Assembly: GCF_051622035.1 (NCBI RefSeq)
Contig: NC_135356.1
Span: 10,948,579-11,012,578 of the forward strand
DNA: 64,000 bases
Direction of reading: 5' to 3'
Source: Arctopsyche grandis
Lineage: Eukaryota; Arthropoda; Insecta; Trichoptera; Hydropsychidae
The position numbers and the translations under genes were made by a program. Under the pieces are notes generated by a model. It had not been told where the DNA came from, searched no databases, and saw only the letters and a list, made by a program, of their open reading frames with translations. This document shows, in pieces, positions 11,709 through 23,705 of the stretch (position 1 is its first letter; every line of letters begins with the position of its first letter).

Positions 11709-14700
11709 TTACATCCTTCTATGAGTTTTTAAGTGACTTTTCAGTGTACACTTTTGTACGAAAGCCTTTCCACAATAATCGCATTTGTGTGATCGGATAT
11801 TAGCGTGAATTTTCAAATGTTCCGTGAGCGTTTTCTTTCTGGCATAAGATTTCCTGCATACCTTGCATTCGAAATTCCTCTCGCCTGAAAAATTACACTC
11901 TATTAAAGCAACAGCAAATATGTAGATAACGCTGAGCTGACTGACGTATTTTATAAAAATCTCATATCAAAGCGAAAACGTATCGTACACACAAAGAAGA
12001 GAGTGTTTATGGACATTGTTAATTAATTGGTCAATAAAATATTAAAATAATGATTTGTATCCCAATGACGAGATTAGATTATATTCGAATCGTTGATTGG
12101 CCAGTGGCTAAGAAAAATTGAGGAATGCGTAAGTCAGCTTGACGTATAATCTCAAATTCCAAATTATATGTATGTAAGATCGGTCAATACTTGAATGTGA
12201 TAATGTGTGCATTTTCAATTCGCTGCTTGAGAAAAACATTTTGTCGCATTCGGTGCACGCGAAATTCTTCGACTTGTCGTGGTCCCGTCTGATGTGGATG
12301 GAGAGCCGCGAGGATCTGTAGTATGTCTTGCCGCACGTTGGGCAAATGTAATTTCTGTACGGCTGGTCGTGTACTTTCGTCAGGTGCATGTTCCTGCCAA
12401 CATAGTCGCTGAACCTCTCCGGACATATGGTGCAGCAATAAGTCTTTATGCCCTTGTGGGCTCTCCGGACGTGCTGATTCAGACTGCCGCTGTTCGCGTA
12501 TGACTTCTGGCACAACTTGCACGCCACCCGTTTGTCCGCGTGGGTCACCATGTGTTTGGCGAGACCGTCTTTGTTCAGACATGAACGGCCGCAAACGTGA
12601 CAAAGAAACTCGGACAGGTCCTTTGCCTTTTTGTATTGGGAAGTCGACGATTGTGACTTTGGAACTTCAACATCATCTGTCTTTATTTTAGTGTAGGAAT
12701 CTTTCTTGCCTGCATTGCTTGAATCGTTAAACTTCGATTCATTATAATTTGGATCGAAATCTATTTCGAAGGTTTTTACATCCTCTCCACTTGAAGAATA
12801 GTCATCGTCGTCGTCATCGTCGTTTTTTTCATTTTTTTTCGATTGAAAATTGGTAAACGGATAATTTACGCTATCAATCAATTTCTTACTTGTATTGACT
12901 AAAATGATAAATAAATATTTAATTTCATGACACATACTACGTTTATCAATTAGACCAGCGTTTCCCAAACTATTTTTTCCGCGACCCTATTATTTTAACC
13001 ATTTGCCTGCGGCAGTAAATATAGCGAACAAGCCCTGTACGCGGCACCTTTTTCGCGAATTTGGCAATCAAGTTTTCGACCTTAAATACAGATTTTAATA
13101 TTTACTCAAGTAACCAGATATTTTAATTAATACATAAAGTATTATTTCAAACAATAAAATACATAATATATCTCGTAGTTTTAGATTAATTGTCAAATAA
13201 TCATTCTTCATAATTGTATGAAGACGTGACGTCACATAAACGAGGTTTCAGTATGGTTCCACAAAAAACTAATTTTTACTGGTATATATTCATTTTAAGC
13301 AAATTGAATAGACGGCATTCAACTCTTAGTAATATATTCAACCAATTTTGAACCTTAAAACAGTTGAAATAGGCGCATATAAGGCTCAAAATCCCATGCA
13401 AAGTTCAGAAATTGTATGGAAGACAGCCGTGCTACAGACTTGTCGCCCAAAGCTTCCATAGAAGACGGCCGCGGGCAATCGGTTAATATTTCTCTTTCGT
13501 GACTCAATAAATTTGTTATCGCCTATACTTCCGGCCTGTTACATTACAAAAGATTTTACTCTGAACCTATAAAGAAATCAAATGTATCAATAATTTATTA
13601 ATGAGAGGTGTGCTGTTGTTTATTTTAGGAAATTGGCGACCCGGCATTTTGCTTTTTGCGATCCAGTACCGGGTCGCGACCCATCATTTGGGAAACGCTG
13701 CATTAGACCATCGAATATGAGTCAGTTCCATTAGTATAAGAGTATAAACCAGGGCTATGGTCGGAGTCGGAGTCGTAAAAATTAATAGTATTAATAATCC
13801 CTTCGGGTATTGTTAACGGTTAATACCTTAAGGTATGCGTCAACTAGGATAAATGGATTATTCCACAAAAAGCGATCTCGCGCAAGTCACTAAAATCTCG
13901 ATCACGGAACATCTGGAACTCGAGTTCTCGTTAGTGCAATATTTCGATTGATAGTTTTTGGGTGCCAGATGTTCCGTGAACGAGATTTTAGTGACTAAAA
14001 TCACCAAACCGTCAACTAGAGTCTAATTTTATTAAAGTATTTCGACTAATAAATTGAAATTTAATAATTTCTTTAAAAAATCATGAATTTAAATTACATT
14101 ATAAACAAAATCCTCGAATTGCATACATCTTGATGTGTTTTGGGCCAAAACCGATGTTTCCTCTATCTGATAATTTTTTTAATAAATTGATTTGTTTGTG
14201 TATGAAATTCATTTAGTGATTTTTTCAATTCCTTTAATTTTTTAAATTTTAAAAATCGCTATTATTTTTATTACTAACAATTTCATACGTTGTCAATCTT
14301 ACTAAAATCTTTCAATGAGTAAGAGTCGGAGTTTGGAGTTGCGAGTCAGAGTTTGGAGTTGCGAGTCAGAGTTTGGAGACGGAGTCTATTCATAAAATAA
14401 ATCCGGAGTCGGTAAATTTTGATCCGACTCCACAGCCCTGGTATAAATAAACACACCTTTGTATTATATTATATTTACACAAATAACTAGACAGACTCAA
14501 TTTGGATAGCCGAAATTTAGAGAGAGCACAATAATTAACAGACTAAAAAAAAAACGGAAATAAACGTATGCCCAAAATGGCACTCTTTTACTAATCAATG
14601 GTCTTTACTTTGAATTTTTAATTCCAACTACTGTGATCTCTTATATGTACATATATGATTATACTTATCAATGATATTCACCAGGTGTAAAATGTTTTTT

Positions 14701-15122
14701 CAAACACATATTTGCCAATTCGACATTTTCTCTAAATTTGCAAGCACTTTTCAAGCCTTTGATACATTCGTTGCATATTTTAAGCTCGGCAGTTCCTTTA
14801 ACCATCTTGAAATCAAATAAAATACGGTTCATATACAAACAATATTAATAATTAAGAACGCTACGGCAAATAGATTACATGAATACATATATACACACAA
14901 TCATAGCAATTAGCAATGTTTACCGCAGTTATCGCGCCATACTTACAATGTAATTCGATTTAAGTAAAATACCTTTATGTTGAAACAAGCTATCAACATA
15001 TCAGAATAGTTTTCATGTCGTCCATTGTCAAAGTGGTTTTTGTGTATGCTTTTCAGTTGTTGTTGGCCATTGCAAAAAACACATGTCTTGAATAGAAAAT
15101 TGATCAGTGCGTTTTCATTCAT
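11709..15122 (-). CDS. ZAD zinc-finger protein with seven C2H2 fingers
   Basis: Putative nuclear DNA-binding protein of 385 residues. Four minus-strand exons with GT-AG borders and consistent phase: 14973-15122, 14682-14805, 12191-12898 and 11709-11884 (stop TAA at 11709-11711). The ZAD dimerisation domain is split over the first two exons, with zinc ligands CVFC at residues 14-17 and CNEC at 61-64. An acidic run of seven Asp lies near residues 118-124, followed by a Ser/Lys-rich spacer. Seven C2H2 fingers follow: five in exon 3 (LCHVCGRSC... to FACTECDKMF...) and two in exon 4 (FECKVCRKSY..., HKCDYCGKAF...). The ATG at 15122 was chosen because it gives a normal-length ZAD; an AG acceptor just upstream (15150) leaves an alternative upstream exon possible. 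The gene looks intact and is unlike the KRAB-like arrays of the ZAD genes further right. Its target is unknown. Confidence 0.85.
12957..13701. mobile_element. hAT-type non-autonomous element in ZNF intron
   Basis: 745 bp bounded by inverted ends AGCGTTTCCCAAACT and ATTTGGGAAACGCT(GC), and flanked by a perfect 8-bp duplication ATTAGACC (12949-12956 and 13702-13709). Eight-base duplications and CAGCGTTTCCC-type ends are typical of hAT. The interior is non-coding and AT-rich, with a second pair CGCGACCC/GGGTCGCG near the ends. It lies in the second intron of the seven-finger gene. Confidence 0.8.
13750..14440. mobile_element. second hAT-type MITE, with nested palindrome
   Basis: 691 bp with ends CAGGGCTATGGTCGGAGTCG and CGACTCCACAGCCCTG, flanked by GTATAAAC (13742-13749) and GTATAAAT (14441-14448), an 8-bp duplication with one mismatch. 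It contains a palindromic segment (about 13873-14005) with GTCACTAAAATCTCG and GGAACATCTGG on one arm and their complements on the other. These motifs are also found in the 204-bp MITE family at 17021 and 39377. It sits in the same intron as the preceding element. Confidence 0.75.
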
Positions 15123-17020
15123 GTCAATCGGTGGAATTTCTAATTTCGCCCTACAACAGACAAGTAAATAAATAGTTGATAAATAGTTAATGTAAATTAA
15201 TCGAAACACGTCTTCGGTGCTTTTTCTGTTCACTACTAATTGGTAGAAATAAAATACATATATTTTCCCTTAATTAATTCAACTGATCAATAACTATACG
15301 CTGACTAATTATGTACTGTAGCACATGCTCGATGCCTTTTAGCAATATTTTGCTTAAAATGTATATACGTACATGTCTTTAAGTAATTGTCAATTTTGAT
15401 TCCGTAACAACTAGAAGAACATAAAAATCAGGAATCAAACACTTTATACATTGGCTTTAAAATTAAGCCGTATGTTGTGAGAAAATATATGTAAGTTCAA
15501 ACATGCAAATAAATAGTCAAAAGCAAATATAGCGATACAATTTGAATAAAAATTATTTTTGAAATAGACGTCAATTTTTGAATGATTTGTTGAATGAACT
15601 TCCTCGATGGCTCATTTGATTTTATTTTGTAAGTAATTTTTACGGTTACACTGAAGGTAAATTTTGTCTGTTCTAGTTGATTGTTAATTAAATGTAATTT
15701 GATCTAGGTAAAATTTCACATGAGAATTTAAAAATGATGGTTGCTCTTTGGATTTTCAGCTTTTATTTCTTAAGATTGTATTTATATAAGAAAACTATTA
15801 CAAAAAAAATCCCACAGTCGAGAATATTTGTATTTCAATTCTCACATATGAAAAAAATAAAAAATTTAGATATGGTAAAAACAGGAATAGTTTGAATATG
15901 AGCCGCTCACATTGTTATCATTATGCGATGGAAAAGGTGTATTCCTTTTATTTTTTCCCTTTCCTGTTAGAATTGATATGTTAATTGTGAAATGTCAATG
16001 ACTGTTGAGACTGTTCTACCAAGCCAACTAGTGCAATGGTATATAAATGGAAACGCTGTGGAAATTTAGAAATGGTTTAAATACACATTAGGAATTTTTG
16101 GAAGCTATTAACAAACAACGTTATTGACATAGCGAAATGACAGCCGCGACGCAGTAGTTCATGGTAGCCAACGGCGATAGAAAAATATTTGGATACAAAT
16201 AATACAATATTGATATTAAGTTTTTGTGTTGACATTAGTTAAAACTACTACAAATACGCAGGGCGCCCAAGTGCCATTGCCGGCATAAAAAAATACATCG
16301 AAATATAACAGGGTTCTTATTTTTTTTGTATTAAAATTGAAGTAGTTAACAATCTATCAAACATTCCCTTTCTGCTACTTCTTTTCAATCGATTCCCTCA
16401 TTCCGGAGGATCGTGACCTTCATTAGCCCTCCGATGAAGAGTGATCATGGAAGGTTTCTTGAGAGAATACTGCAGTTGATTACAACGATTCCTATTAATT
16501 TCTTATAATTGATAATGCTAATATGCCTTGTATGAATCGCTCTCAGTCTCCAAAAATGTTGCTACAAAAACTCTGCGCGGCAGAGTTTGTTCATTGTTTG
16601 CTAAACTTCGTCTCCCTCTCTCTTGTCTCTCTTCTGATTTTCCGTCTCTCTCTCTTCGATGACTCGCTTTTAGACGATACTTTTGTTAACAATGACCATT
16701 CTATGGATTCTACTTCTATGCTTGTAAGGAAAACATTATGGAATTTGCTTTTCCTACTATAATTAATAAAAATATATTTGTGATTAGTCTGATTCCTCGA
16801 TGATTTTCATTTCTCGAGAAATTTTGATGAATGAAAAAATGTATGTATGTAATAATATTACATTACATGTAATGTTGCAGATAGCTTTGAATATGTTGGA
16901 CTGCTAATTGACAACTCACCATATTATATTTTGATTGGCATTAGTTTGGAATTTTCAATAGTGAAATATTAAGCGGCAACTCACCACAATTACATTTTTT
17001 AGCGTGGCGTTCTCCCAGCC
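15123..17020. other. upstream flank of ZNF gene, no gene seen
   Basis: AT-rich intergenic DNA upstream of the zinc-finger gene. A CT-rich stretch at 16600-16660 and one 79-codon frame at 16523-16762 without recognisable domains are the only notable points; I do not call the frame a gene. The promoter of the zinc-finger gene should lie at its left end. Confidence 0.35.
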
Positions 17021-17225
17021 GGTTCGGTGATTTCTGGTCACAAATTACTCGTCGCAAAGTCACTAAAATCTCTATAACGGAACATCTGGCAGCCGAAAAG
17101 TCCATCATACTAACGATAACTATCATAGTAACGAGAACTTGAGTGTCAAATATTGTGTATTCGCGGTTTTCATGGCAAAAATTGTCTTTGTGACCACCCT
17201 AATGTGACGAATAGTCCAATTACCC
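17021..17225 (+). mobile_element. GGTTCGG MITE, copy 1 (8-bp TSD)
   Basis: 205-bp element starting GGTTCGGTGATTTCTGGTCA and ending GACGAATAGTCCAATTAC, flanked by the 8-bp duplication TCCCAGCC (17013-17020 and 17226-17233). The interior carries GTCACTAAAATCTCTATAAC and GGAACATCTGGCAGCC. The ends are only weakly inverted. Other members: 24006-24205 (reverse), 27802-27971 and 39377-39580. The duplication length suggests a hAT-type mover. Confidence 0.75.
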
Positions 17226-17760
17226 TCCCAGCCATCCCATCAGTTGGTAACAGTAGCCAGTGTTTCGGGTGGCCACACTCAGGCCGAGAGTTTTTACCGC
17301 GAAAAGCAGGAGACGAGAGCTTCTCGTGCATTCGCACTTCGGTTGTCATGGGGCATAGGCGTGCCCCCCCCCCCCCTCTATCTCTCTAAAGCCGTCTACA
17401 TCGCAGACGCGCCAAGAGATCAGCCATTTTGGAGAACCGCGGGACGGTTGAGTTCATCATAACTCCCTCCCCGAGTTCCATGCGCTCCGAAAGCCCCTAG
17501 AAGCGTCACCCGCTGGAAGACAGACCAGGTGACCCGAGAGCCAGCTTCACAACAGCTGCGCTGCATCTATAGACGAGACGAAGACTTCTAATCAGGAACT
17601 TCACGACAACGACGAGACATCTCAGGTCAGTCAATTCGTTCCCTTTGACCCCCACCACGGAAAAAACGCACCTGGAAGAACGGATAACGTATTCCTTTCC
17701 GCCACCTGCTCCCCAACGCGAGATCAGTGTAAGCGCGCGAAAATCTGATCGTCACAATTT
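17226..17760 (+). other. GC-rich island of unknown origin
   Basis: About 530 bp clearly richer in GC than its surroundings, with a run of 14 C at about 17366 and many CG dinucleotides. No convincing protein in any frame. The MITE at 17021-17225 interrupts its left edge. It could be the 5' part of a retroelement or a solo LTR; no ends were defined. Confidence 0.35.
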
Positions 17761-18154
17761 TAATTTTTAATGCTTATTTAATTTTTAAAGAAACTCGTAA
17801 ATGAGCTCGTATGTATATCTGACTTGCATCTTGCTGCTTTATATGAACAATATAAAAAATATATATTTTTTTGGATTATTGAAAAAAAAGTTTTTAAAAT
17901 TGGATAGTGTAACAGAAAACCATTAACAATTATTTGCCATTCGAATACTTTCTATCTAACAAGAAAGTATGCATATTTTGAAAACACTTAAATTTACCAT
18001 TTCATCATCATAAGATCGATCCCATCTAATTCTAATACAATGGATAGACATATGAATGTACATAGTGATGTATCATGCATGTGCGAAGCTCTAGACATAA
18101 TAGAAATTTGTACGCCCCTTGCCAGCGAAAGCTAATTCAAATATACTAATAATT

Positions 18155-18310
18155 ATAGGTTCGAGCTGATGAAACTGGGGACCTTACGAATTGCCATCTA
18201 CAAATTGGCACCGATTCGACCTTGTTGGTGCATCCACTTTACTTCCTTCCCGACCGTCACAGTAAAGATCGTGCCCCCAAGCTTTGCCTCCACAAAACCA
18301 GTCGCCTCTT
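18155..18310 (+). repeat. third copy of the dispersed repeat
   Basis: Shares AATTGCCATCTACAAATTGG, CACCGATTCGACCTTGTTGG and GCATCCACTTTACTTCCTTCC with the units at 10190-10330 and 10588-10690. No coding content. Confidence 0.4.
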
Positions 18311-18814
18311 ATCACAGCCAATGTGCAATTTGTCGTGCACGTGCTATATTTCCCCGCCAGTTTACAGCGCCACAGAAGTGTAGCGGTCGCTTTTGTAACC
18401 AATATGTACTCGCCAATAGTGACTGTAATATGTACTGCATGCTCCCGTTTTTTCATACAAAAACCGGTTTGCACCTGGTTTTTGCCCTTTGACTAAGATG
18501 ACCATTCGTACTGATTTTACCAGGACAGTACTGGTTTTTTGGGTATCTGTCCTGGTCGTGAGATTTATAATCGATGGGAAGATTTTTCATTTCAGTTACC
18601 TCAAAAGATCGAGCTTTCTTTCTTCGCGCATTCGTTACTTCTTCGCTGATCAAAAGCGACTGAAAGACTTTTGAGTGATTCAATTATTTATTTCGATTCA
18701 ATCGAAACTGCCAATTCTCGTCTCAAAGAAAGCCACGCGCCAGACTGGGAGGTCGAAAAATGGTAAAAAAAAAATTATCACCAAAATTTATGAGGCCTCG
18801 GGACAAAGCTGGCT
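18311..18814. other. left flank of the tandem duplication, no gene seen
   Basis: No gene supported. Shares no visible similarity with the sequence in front of copy 2 (44600-44709), which places the left limit of the duplicated block at about 18815. Confidence 0.4.
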
Positions 18815-19330
18815 GCATATCTAAGTTTCCCATCCGAATTGACGTAATTACTAGTACTCGCCACCGGTGTCGCGTCGATAGCTCACACACACACTCACAC
18901 AAACAGACATAATGTTTACGTTTTTACATTTGACATTTGACGTGTGTCCATTCATACCGCGACATATATAATCCATTCATGAGTCAGTCAGTCAGTCACT
19001 TTTCTTCGAAGCCGCTGATATAGCTGAACGCATATCTAACATCTACTGCCCCTCCTCTATCGTGTCCATCTTTTCTAAAGAATACAAACATAACCCCCTG
19101 GGTTCCACATCAGATGACGGTTTATCCATAAAGCTTTTTGCCGGGATGGATTTCATTGTATGCTGGTCTAACAAATTCAAGGTGGATCGTTTCCACTTCA
19201 TCTTTAATATGGACGGTATCTAAAAGTGAATTCGTCATTTTATAATGAACTTGTTACATCTCATCTACATAAATAAATCGTCGGTAACATTATTTGTTTA
19301 TCTTTGTTACATTGTAAAACATTTTGTATA
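18815..19330 (+). repeat. junction repeat R with an unexplained open frame
   Basis: Left edge of the duplicated unit. It differs from its counterpart at 44710-45230 by six substitutions and one 4-bp indel, whereas the following ~18.7 kb is nearly identical. It contains a CA-rich run and a frame open from 18972 to the TAA at 19221-19223 (84 codons, no early Met), with FEAADIAERISNIYCPSS near the start, a central SDDGLSIKLFAGMDFIV and the end FNMDGI. I do not recognise this protein. An AG acceptor-like site just before it would allow it to be a terminal exon. The frame stays open in both copies. Confidence 0.5.
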
Positions 19331-19343
19331 TGTCATCTATATA

Positions 19344-20060
19344 TTATAATATATATTCAATTGTAAATAGGTTTTTGAGCTCTTTCTCCTTTTTGTTGAT
19401 GAAACTGGATGATGATATACACATAGTGCTGGATCTGCTTGGATCTCGAGTTGTACTCGTACGTGCTGCTAGTTCTGCGTCACGGACTTGCGATGTCACC
19501 GTCACAGGTTGCACCGTTTCCTTTGAAGATTCTATGGTAGATCTGCTCTCTCTGCATACTGTGAATTGGCTCTGCACACTGTCTGCTTTCTTGTCAGTTG
19601 TCCAGTTAGACGTCGGAAGTCTCCGCTTAGAAGATTCTGGTAGTTGGATTTTTCGCTAGATTCGAAAGGATGCAAATCCACCTGGTCCACTTCGAAGTTG
19701 TCTATACAACGGTTGTTCCTTCGTTTTAGTAGTGATGTCCAGTTGTTCAGCTATATCCGCACCCGCTGCCACCAATTTTTATGTTACGGGGACAACTAGG
19801 AGATGGTGTAGAATATTATACATAGTCACAGATTTTGTCATATGATTATATTCTTTAATTAGCAGTAAATATAAACGAGATTAATGTACAAGTTTGTATT
19901 ACAAGTTACTAGTCTCGAAGCGCTAGTTAGGCAGTTTAATCACAATAGTGCCTTGTGAGACTCTGTTTGATCGCAAGTAACTATGTAGTAATCACAAGTT
20001 ACTAGTCGGCAGTTTAATCACAAGACTGTTTGATCGCAAGTGATCAGTTAGAGTGTTTGA
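19344..20060 (-). mobile_element. LTR-element fossil, 5' end, minus strand
   Basis: LTR end (...CCTAGTTGTCCCCGTAACA on the minus strand) followed by a primer-site-like TGGTGGCAGCGGG and leader, running leftwards. The LTR part has a short internal repeat (AAACTGCC and TAACTTGTGATTA). The same LTR end and leader occur in the opposite direction at 24633-24986. Family not certain (Gypsy or Bel/Pao). It is a broken remnant with no polymerase gene. Confidence 0.6.
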
Positions 20061-20099
20061 TCGCAAGTGAGGTTCAATAGATCTAACATGAGCATGATA

Positions 20100-21593
20100 A
20101 GTTTTAACCAATCACAGAATGTTGGTAAATAACAAAGTGATTAAGATACAGAGCAACATCCATGTGTAAGACAGTTTTAATATTTGATTTATGTATCCTT
20201 TGAGAGTATCGAGACATTAATGAGTAGAAACACAATTTATCATAGAGATAAATAGTGATAATAATATTTTAGGGTTTACACGTATCGTGGGACAAAATGC
20301 AGCTATAGCAATAAAGATAACATCATAAGTAGTTAAAAATGAAACGGATGTTCAAACTTAAGGTTAAAGGGTATTATACATAAGTATATACATAGGTTGT
20401 AAGATCGTACCACATAACAATATAATACTATGATTACTAACCAAATAAAATTAAATTGTAAAATAGAAAATGATCAGTAGATCAGTAGATATTAAAATAT
20501 GTAGATATAAGATGTATTGTGAACATAATTTCGTAATAATAAAAAGCATTTAAAAATCAAACCAAATAATATATATTCAAGAATATGTTTATGTATAATG
20601 TGTTGAAAACATAATAAATCATCGTATTTACTGTGCATAAAAGGTTTTTTTTTAATTTTGTCCCTGTAATTTAGATTTAGGTACATATATATTTTAGAAT
20701 TTTTATGTTATGCATTTCAAAGCAGCAAAATCGTAAACTTTGTGTTTGTTTTTAACAATACGGATAATCGTGGTTCTATTGTACATACATATTACTTACT
20801 TATCAATACATTGGTAATTTAATCGGTGATAGTCAGCAACTCAAAACAATATCACTTGTACTATTCCATATTTTTCACTTCTCATATTCAACAATTACTC
20901 AATTTACTCATATTCAACAATTAGCAATGTTTTATATATAAACGAAACATGAAAATATAGGTCTGGTGCATGGATCTTATCTCAAAGCTACGAACTGAAT
21001 TGCTCCCGATGAAATATAAGCGATCAGGCTCGACGGCTGCAGTTTTTGACAGATTAGTGCATGCATGTGGAGGCACCGAGGAGTAGTTACGAAATCCCTC
21101 AGAAGCGTGGAACACACAATAAATAACAATAAGCACAATACATCAATTTGAAATTCAAATATTTTACTTTATTAAGGACATATTGTTACAATAAATATTA
21201 CATCAATTTTGAGATTAGAATATTTGATATTATTCAGAATATAACATTACAATAAATAATAGTTAGCACAATACATCAATTTGAGATTCAAATATTTCAT
21301 TTTAGTAAGGACATATTGTTACATTAAATATTACATCAATTTTGAGATTAAATTATTTATTTTAAACATTTAGTAAATTTCACAAATAAACTTATTTAAT
21401 TTTTGATATTTTTTTTTTTTTTTTAGATAATTTGAAACATTCAATTAAATTAAATCTAAAGAATGTAGTATTTCAGAGCTACCCTTTCTTGTTACATTTC
21501 ACAATTTTCTCAACATACCGAATATACCACCAAGAGGCCAAATGTAACATTACGATTATACAAGTTGAACGTTAAACAAAAATTGCAATGTGT
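20100..21593. other. INTS12 3' flank with a two-copy 133-bp repeat
   Basis: AT-rich DNA downstream of INTS12. At about 21120-21366 a unit of roughly 133 bp occurs twice in tandem; each holds GCACAATACATCAATTTGA, AAGGACATATTGTTACA and ATTACATCAATTTTGAGATT. No coding segment was seen. Part may be the INTS12 3' UTR. Confidence 0.45.
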
Positions 21594-22414
21594 TTATTTT
21601 TTATTCTTTCGCTTATTTTCACGATGCTTGTTCGACTTCTTTTTGACAATCTGAAGCCGCTGATCGCCCGATATGATGTTTTTAGTCGGTGTTACAACCT
21701 TGGGAGGAGTAGGCAGCTCGTCCAACGGGATTTGAGGCGGGGGGCTCACGGAATTGGCTTTTTCCGGAGACATCGAACCGCTGGCAGTCGACGACGAAGG
21801 ACATTCGATCACCATCAGCGGAGAATTAATGCTGCTCGCATTGTCGAAGTCTAGAGCGTCGAGACAAGTCATACACTGCCAGCCAGATTCTGCATCGGTC
21901 TCGCTTATAATTGGACTGTGACACTCCTAGAAAAGTCAAAGGTTGAGTTTCTTTTGTCATGAGATTTAATCAGATGTTTTTACATATATATATTATATTA
22001 TATATATACATATATACATACCTGGTGATAGAGTTTATGGCAGAAATCGCATTCTACAAGCTTGCTGCCTTCTTGTATGGCTAGATGGCGACAGACAGCA
22101 CAGGTGAGCTCCAATTCCAGCAACTCCAGGGAAATCTCATCACAATCACGTTCACGTTCCCTTTCCATTTCCCGATCCATTTCCTTATCTTTCTCCTTTT
22201 CGCGTTCCTTTTCCTTCTCTCGCCCTATATCCAAATATTTCTTCGGCAAGACGTTGGCCATGGTGCGCGATGGATCAATTTTAGCGATCAGCTCATCTAA
22301 AGCTGAACGCAATTGGTCGGTAGAATCGCTGCTCGAAGAGTGCAGCAATCGCAGAGCTTCGCAGATGGTGGGGTCCAGCTTTAAAGCACACATCGTGACG
22401 TCGTAGACTGACAA
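21594..22414 (-). CDS. INTS12: Integrator complex subunit 12 (PHD finger), copy 1
   Basis: Small subunit of the nuclear Integrator complex, which acts on RNA polymerase II transcripts including snRNAs. Two minus-strand exons, 22022-22414 and 21594-21926, join in phase 0 with GT-AG borders to give 241 residues. The N-terminus (LKLDPTICEALRLLHSSSSD) matches the conserved INTS12 segment, which in the fly is known to suffice for snRNA-processing activity and to contact IntS1. A Lys/Glu/Arg-rich stretch covers residues 65-90. The PHD finger is C4HC3 with ligands C105, C108, C122, C125, H130, C133, C149 and C152, split by the intron after CHKLYHQ. The tail is Ser/Pro-rich and ends in basic residues. 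It is shorter than vertebrate INTS12 (about 460) but has the same layout. It is intact, and its second copy at 47493-48313 shows no protein difference. Confidence 0.9.
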
Positions 22415-23286
22415 GCTGTGGCTGACGAGAAACCGACAGTGAAAAAGTTCTGTGTTGCTAGCCGATAAAATATTAACTGAAGGCCAAATGTTTTAATCAA
22501 TACTTCAGTGACCCATATAATGGTCGACTACTGCATGACTTGTACAAAAACCAACTGTTGCTCTTTATTGCGAATCATCACTAGACACGATGTCAATTAA
22601 TCTCACTGCTATTTTATTTAAGACACAACAAAGCAACAGGTGTTTTTCTACAAAATATATTATTTATTTATGAGAATACATGGGGAAGACGGCGGAAGCC
22701 GATAGGTCCACGGGGCCTAATCGCTTAGTATAGATAATGAGATAAAACATTAATATGGTAAAAGACAAAAAAAGTAAACACTATAAAGGATATGACTAGA
22801 GATGATAAAAAACCAGGACCTCTGGAAAAAAAACCGTTTTTAAAAAAACTGTATTTAAAATACAGTTTTTTACATAAAACTGTATTTTTTAATTGAGAAT
22901 GGGGTCGTCCACACACAATATAACGATATTGAAAATAATTTATTACTTTGGATGAAAAAATAAACTCTTTATATCCACGATTTCGAATTCCGAGATCGAC
23001 ATATTTGCCACTTGCATTTCGAACAAACGACAATAACTAATATCCAACTCAAATACAAATTGGACATTTAAAGTACTGCCACTACACGAAAACGTTTAGA
23101 TTCATTCAAGTTGTAGGAATATAGTACAACTTTTACTATACGAAACTAGGTCGATGATATCACCTATTTTCCTCATCGAACTTAAGCTGTACAAATGACA
23201 TCCTGCTCGAACACGAAAGTCATCCGTAGGCATATAGTACAACTGAAATGATCTCATCAGGTCACTGCGACACATACATATCTAGG
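22415..23286. other. INTS12 upstream flank, no gene seen
   Basis: Contains the presumed INTS12 promoter next to 22414 and a small A/T hairpin (about 22835-22890, AAACTGTATTTAAAATACAG type). The stretch GGAAGACGGCGGAAGCCGAT near 22685 looks repeat-derived. No coding segment. Confidence 0.35.
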
Positions 23287-23705
23287 AAAGTCATTAACGC
23301 ATGGCACACGCTCGCCTCGTCAAAAGGTCGACACGTGTTTCTATACACGTATCTGGGAAACAAAGGAAGAACTCACTGAACCCATAAAAACCACGAACTA
23401 CGTCCAGGCGTATGAACCCATAAAACCACGCTCGCAGCATAACTAGGGCAGCGCGAGTACCAAGAACAAAAGATGTGCACACGACACACTTCAACCCAAA
23501 ACGTTTATAAAGCAACGCAGCAACCTCCACCGGCAGAGTGAGCCTCTGGAGTTCAAACAGATCACTTCTCCGAAGAAACCTCTTCGTACATACAATAACC
23601 ATTGTACCAATTGAACAAAAATAAACGATCCTCTTTCAAACTACACAACACGTGTTTCGTTAGACCGGGATACGGTCAACATACCTTCCCTGTCTTACAC
23701 ATCCT
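23287..23705 (+). mobile_element. LTR fossil, type 2
   Basis: LTR-like sequence with a poly(A) signal in AAAATAAACGATCCTC and an end region GTTAGACCGGGATACGGTCA. A reverse-strand relative is split between 35817-35918 and 36701-37180. The uninterrupted sequence here (AATGGTTATTGTATG, reverse strand) serves as the empty site for the Harbinger insertion at 35919-36700. Broken remnant, no internal region recognised. Confidence 0.5.

Noticed and set aside
16523-16762. 79-codon frame with a hydrophobic stretch
   Set aside because: Low-complexity CT-rich DNA gives Leu/Ser-rich chance translation; no homology or splice support.
22062-22406. Ser/Arg-rich frame on the plus strand
   Set aside because: It is the antisense shadow of the Lys/Glu/Arg repeat of INTS12 exon 1.
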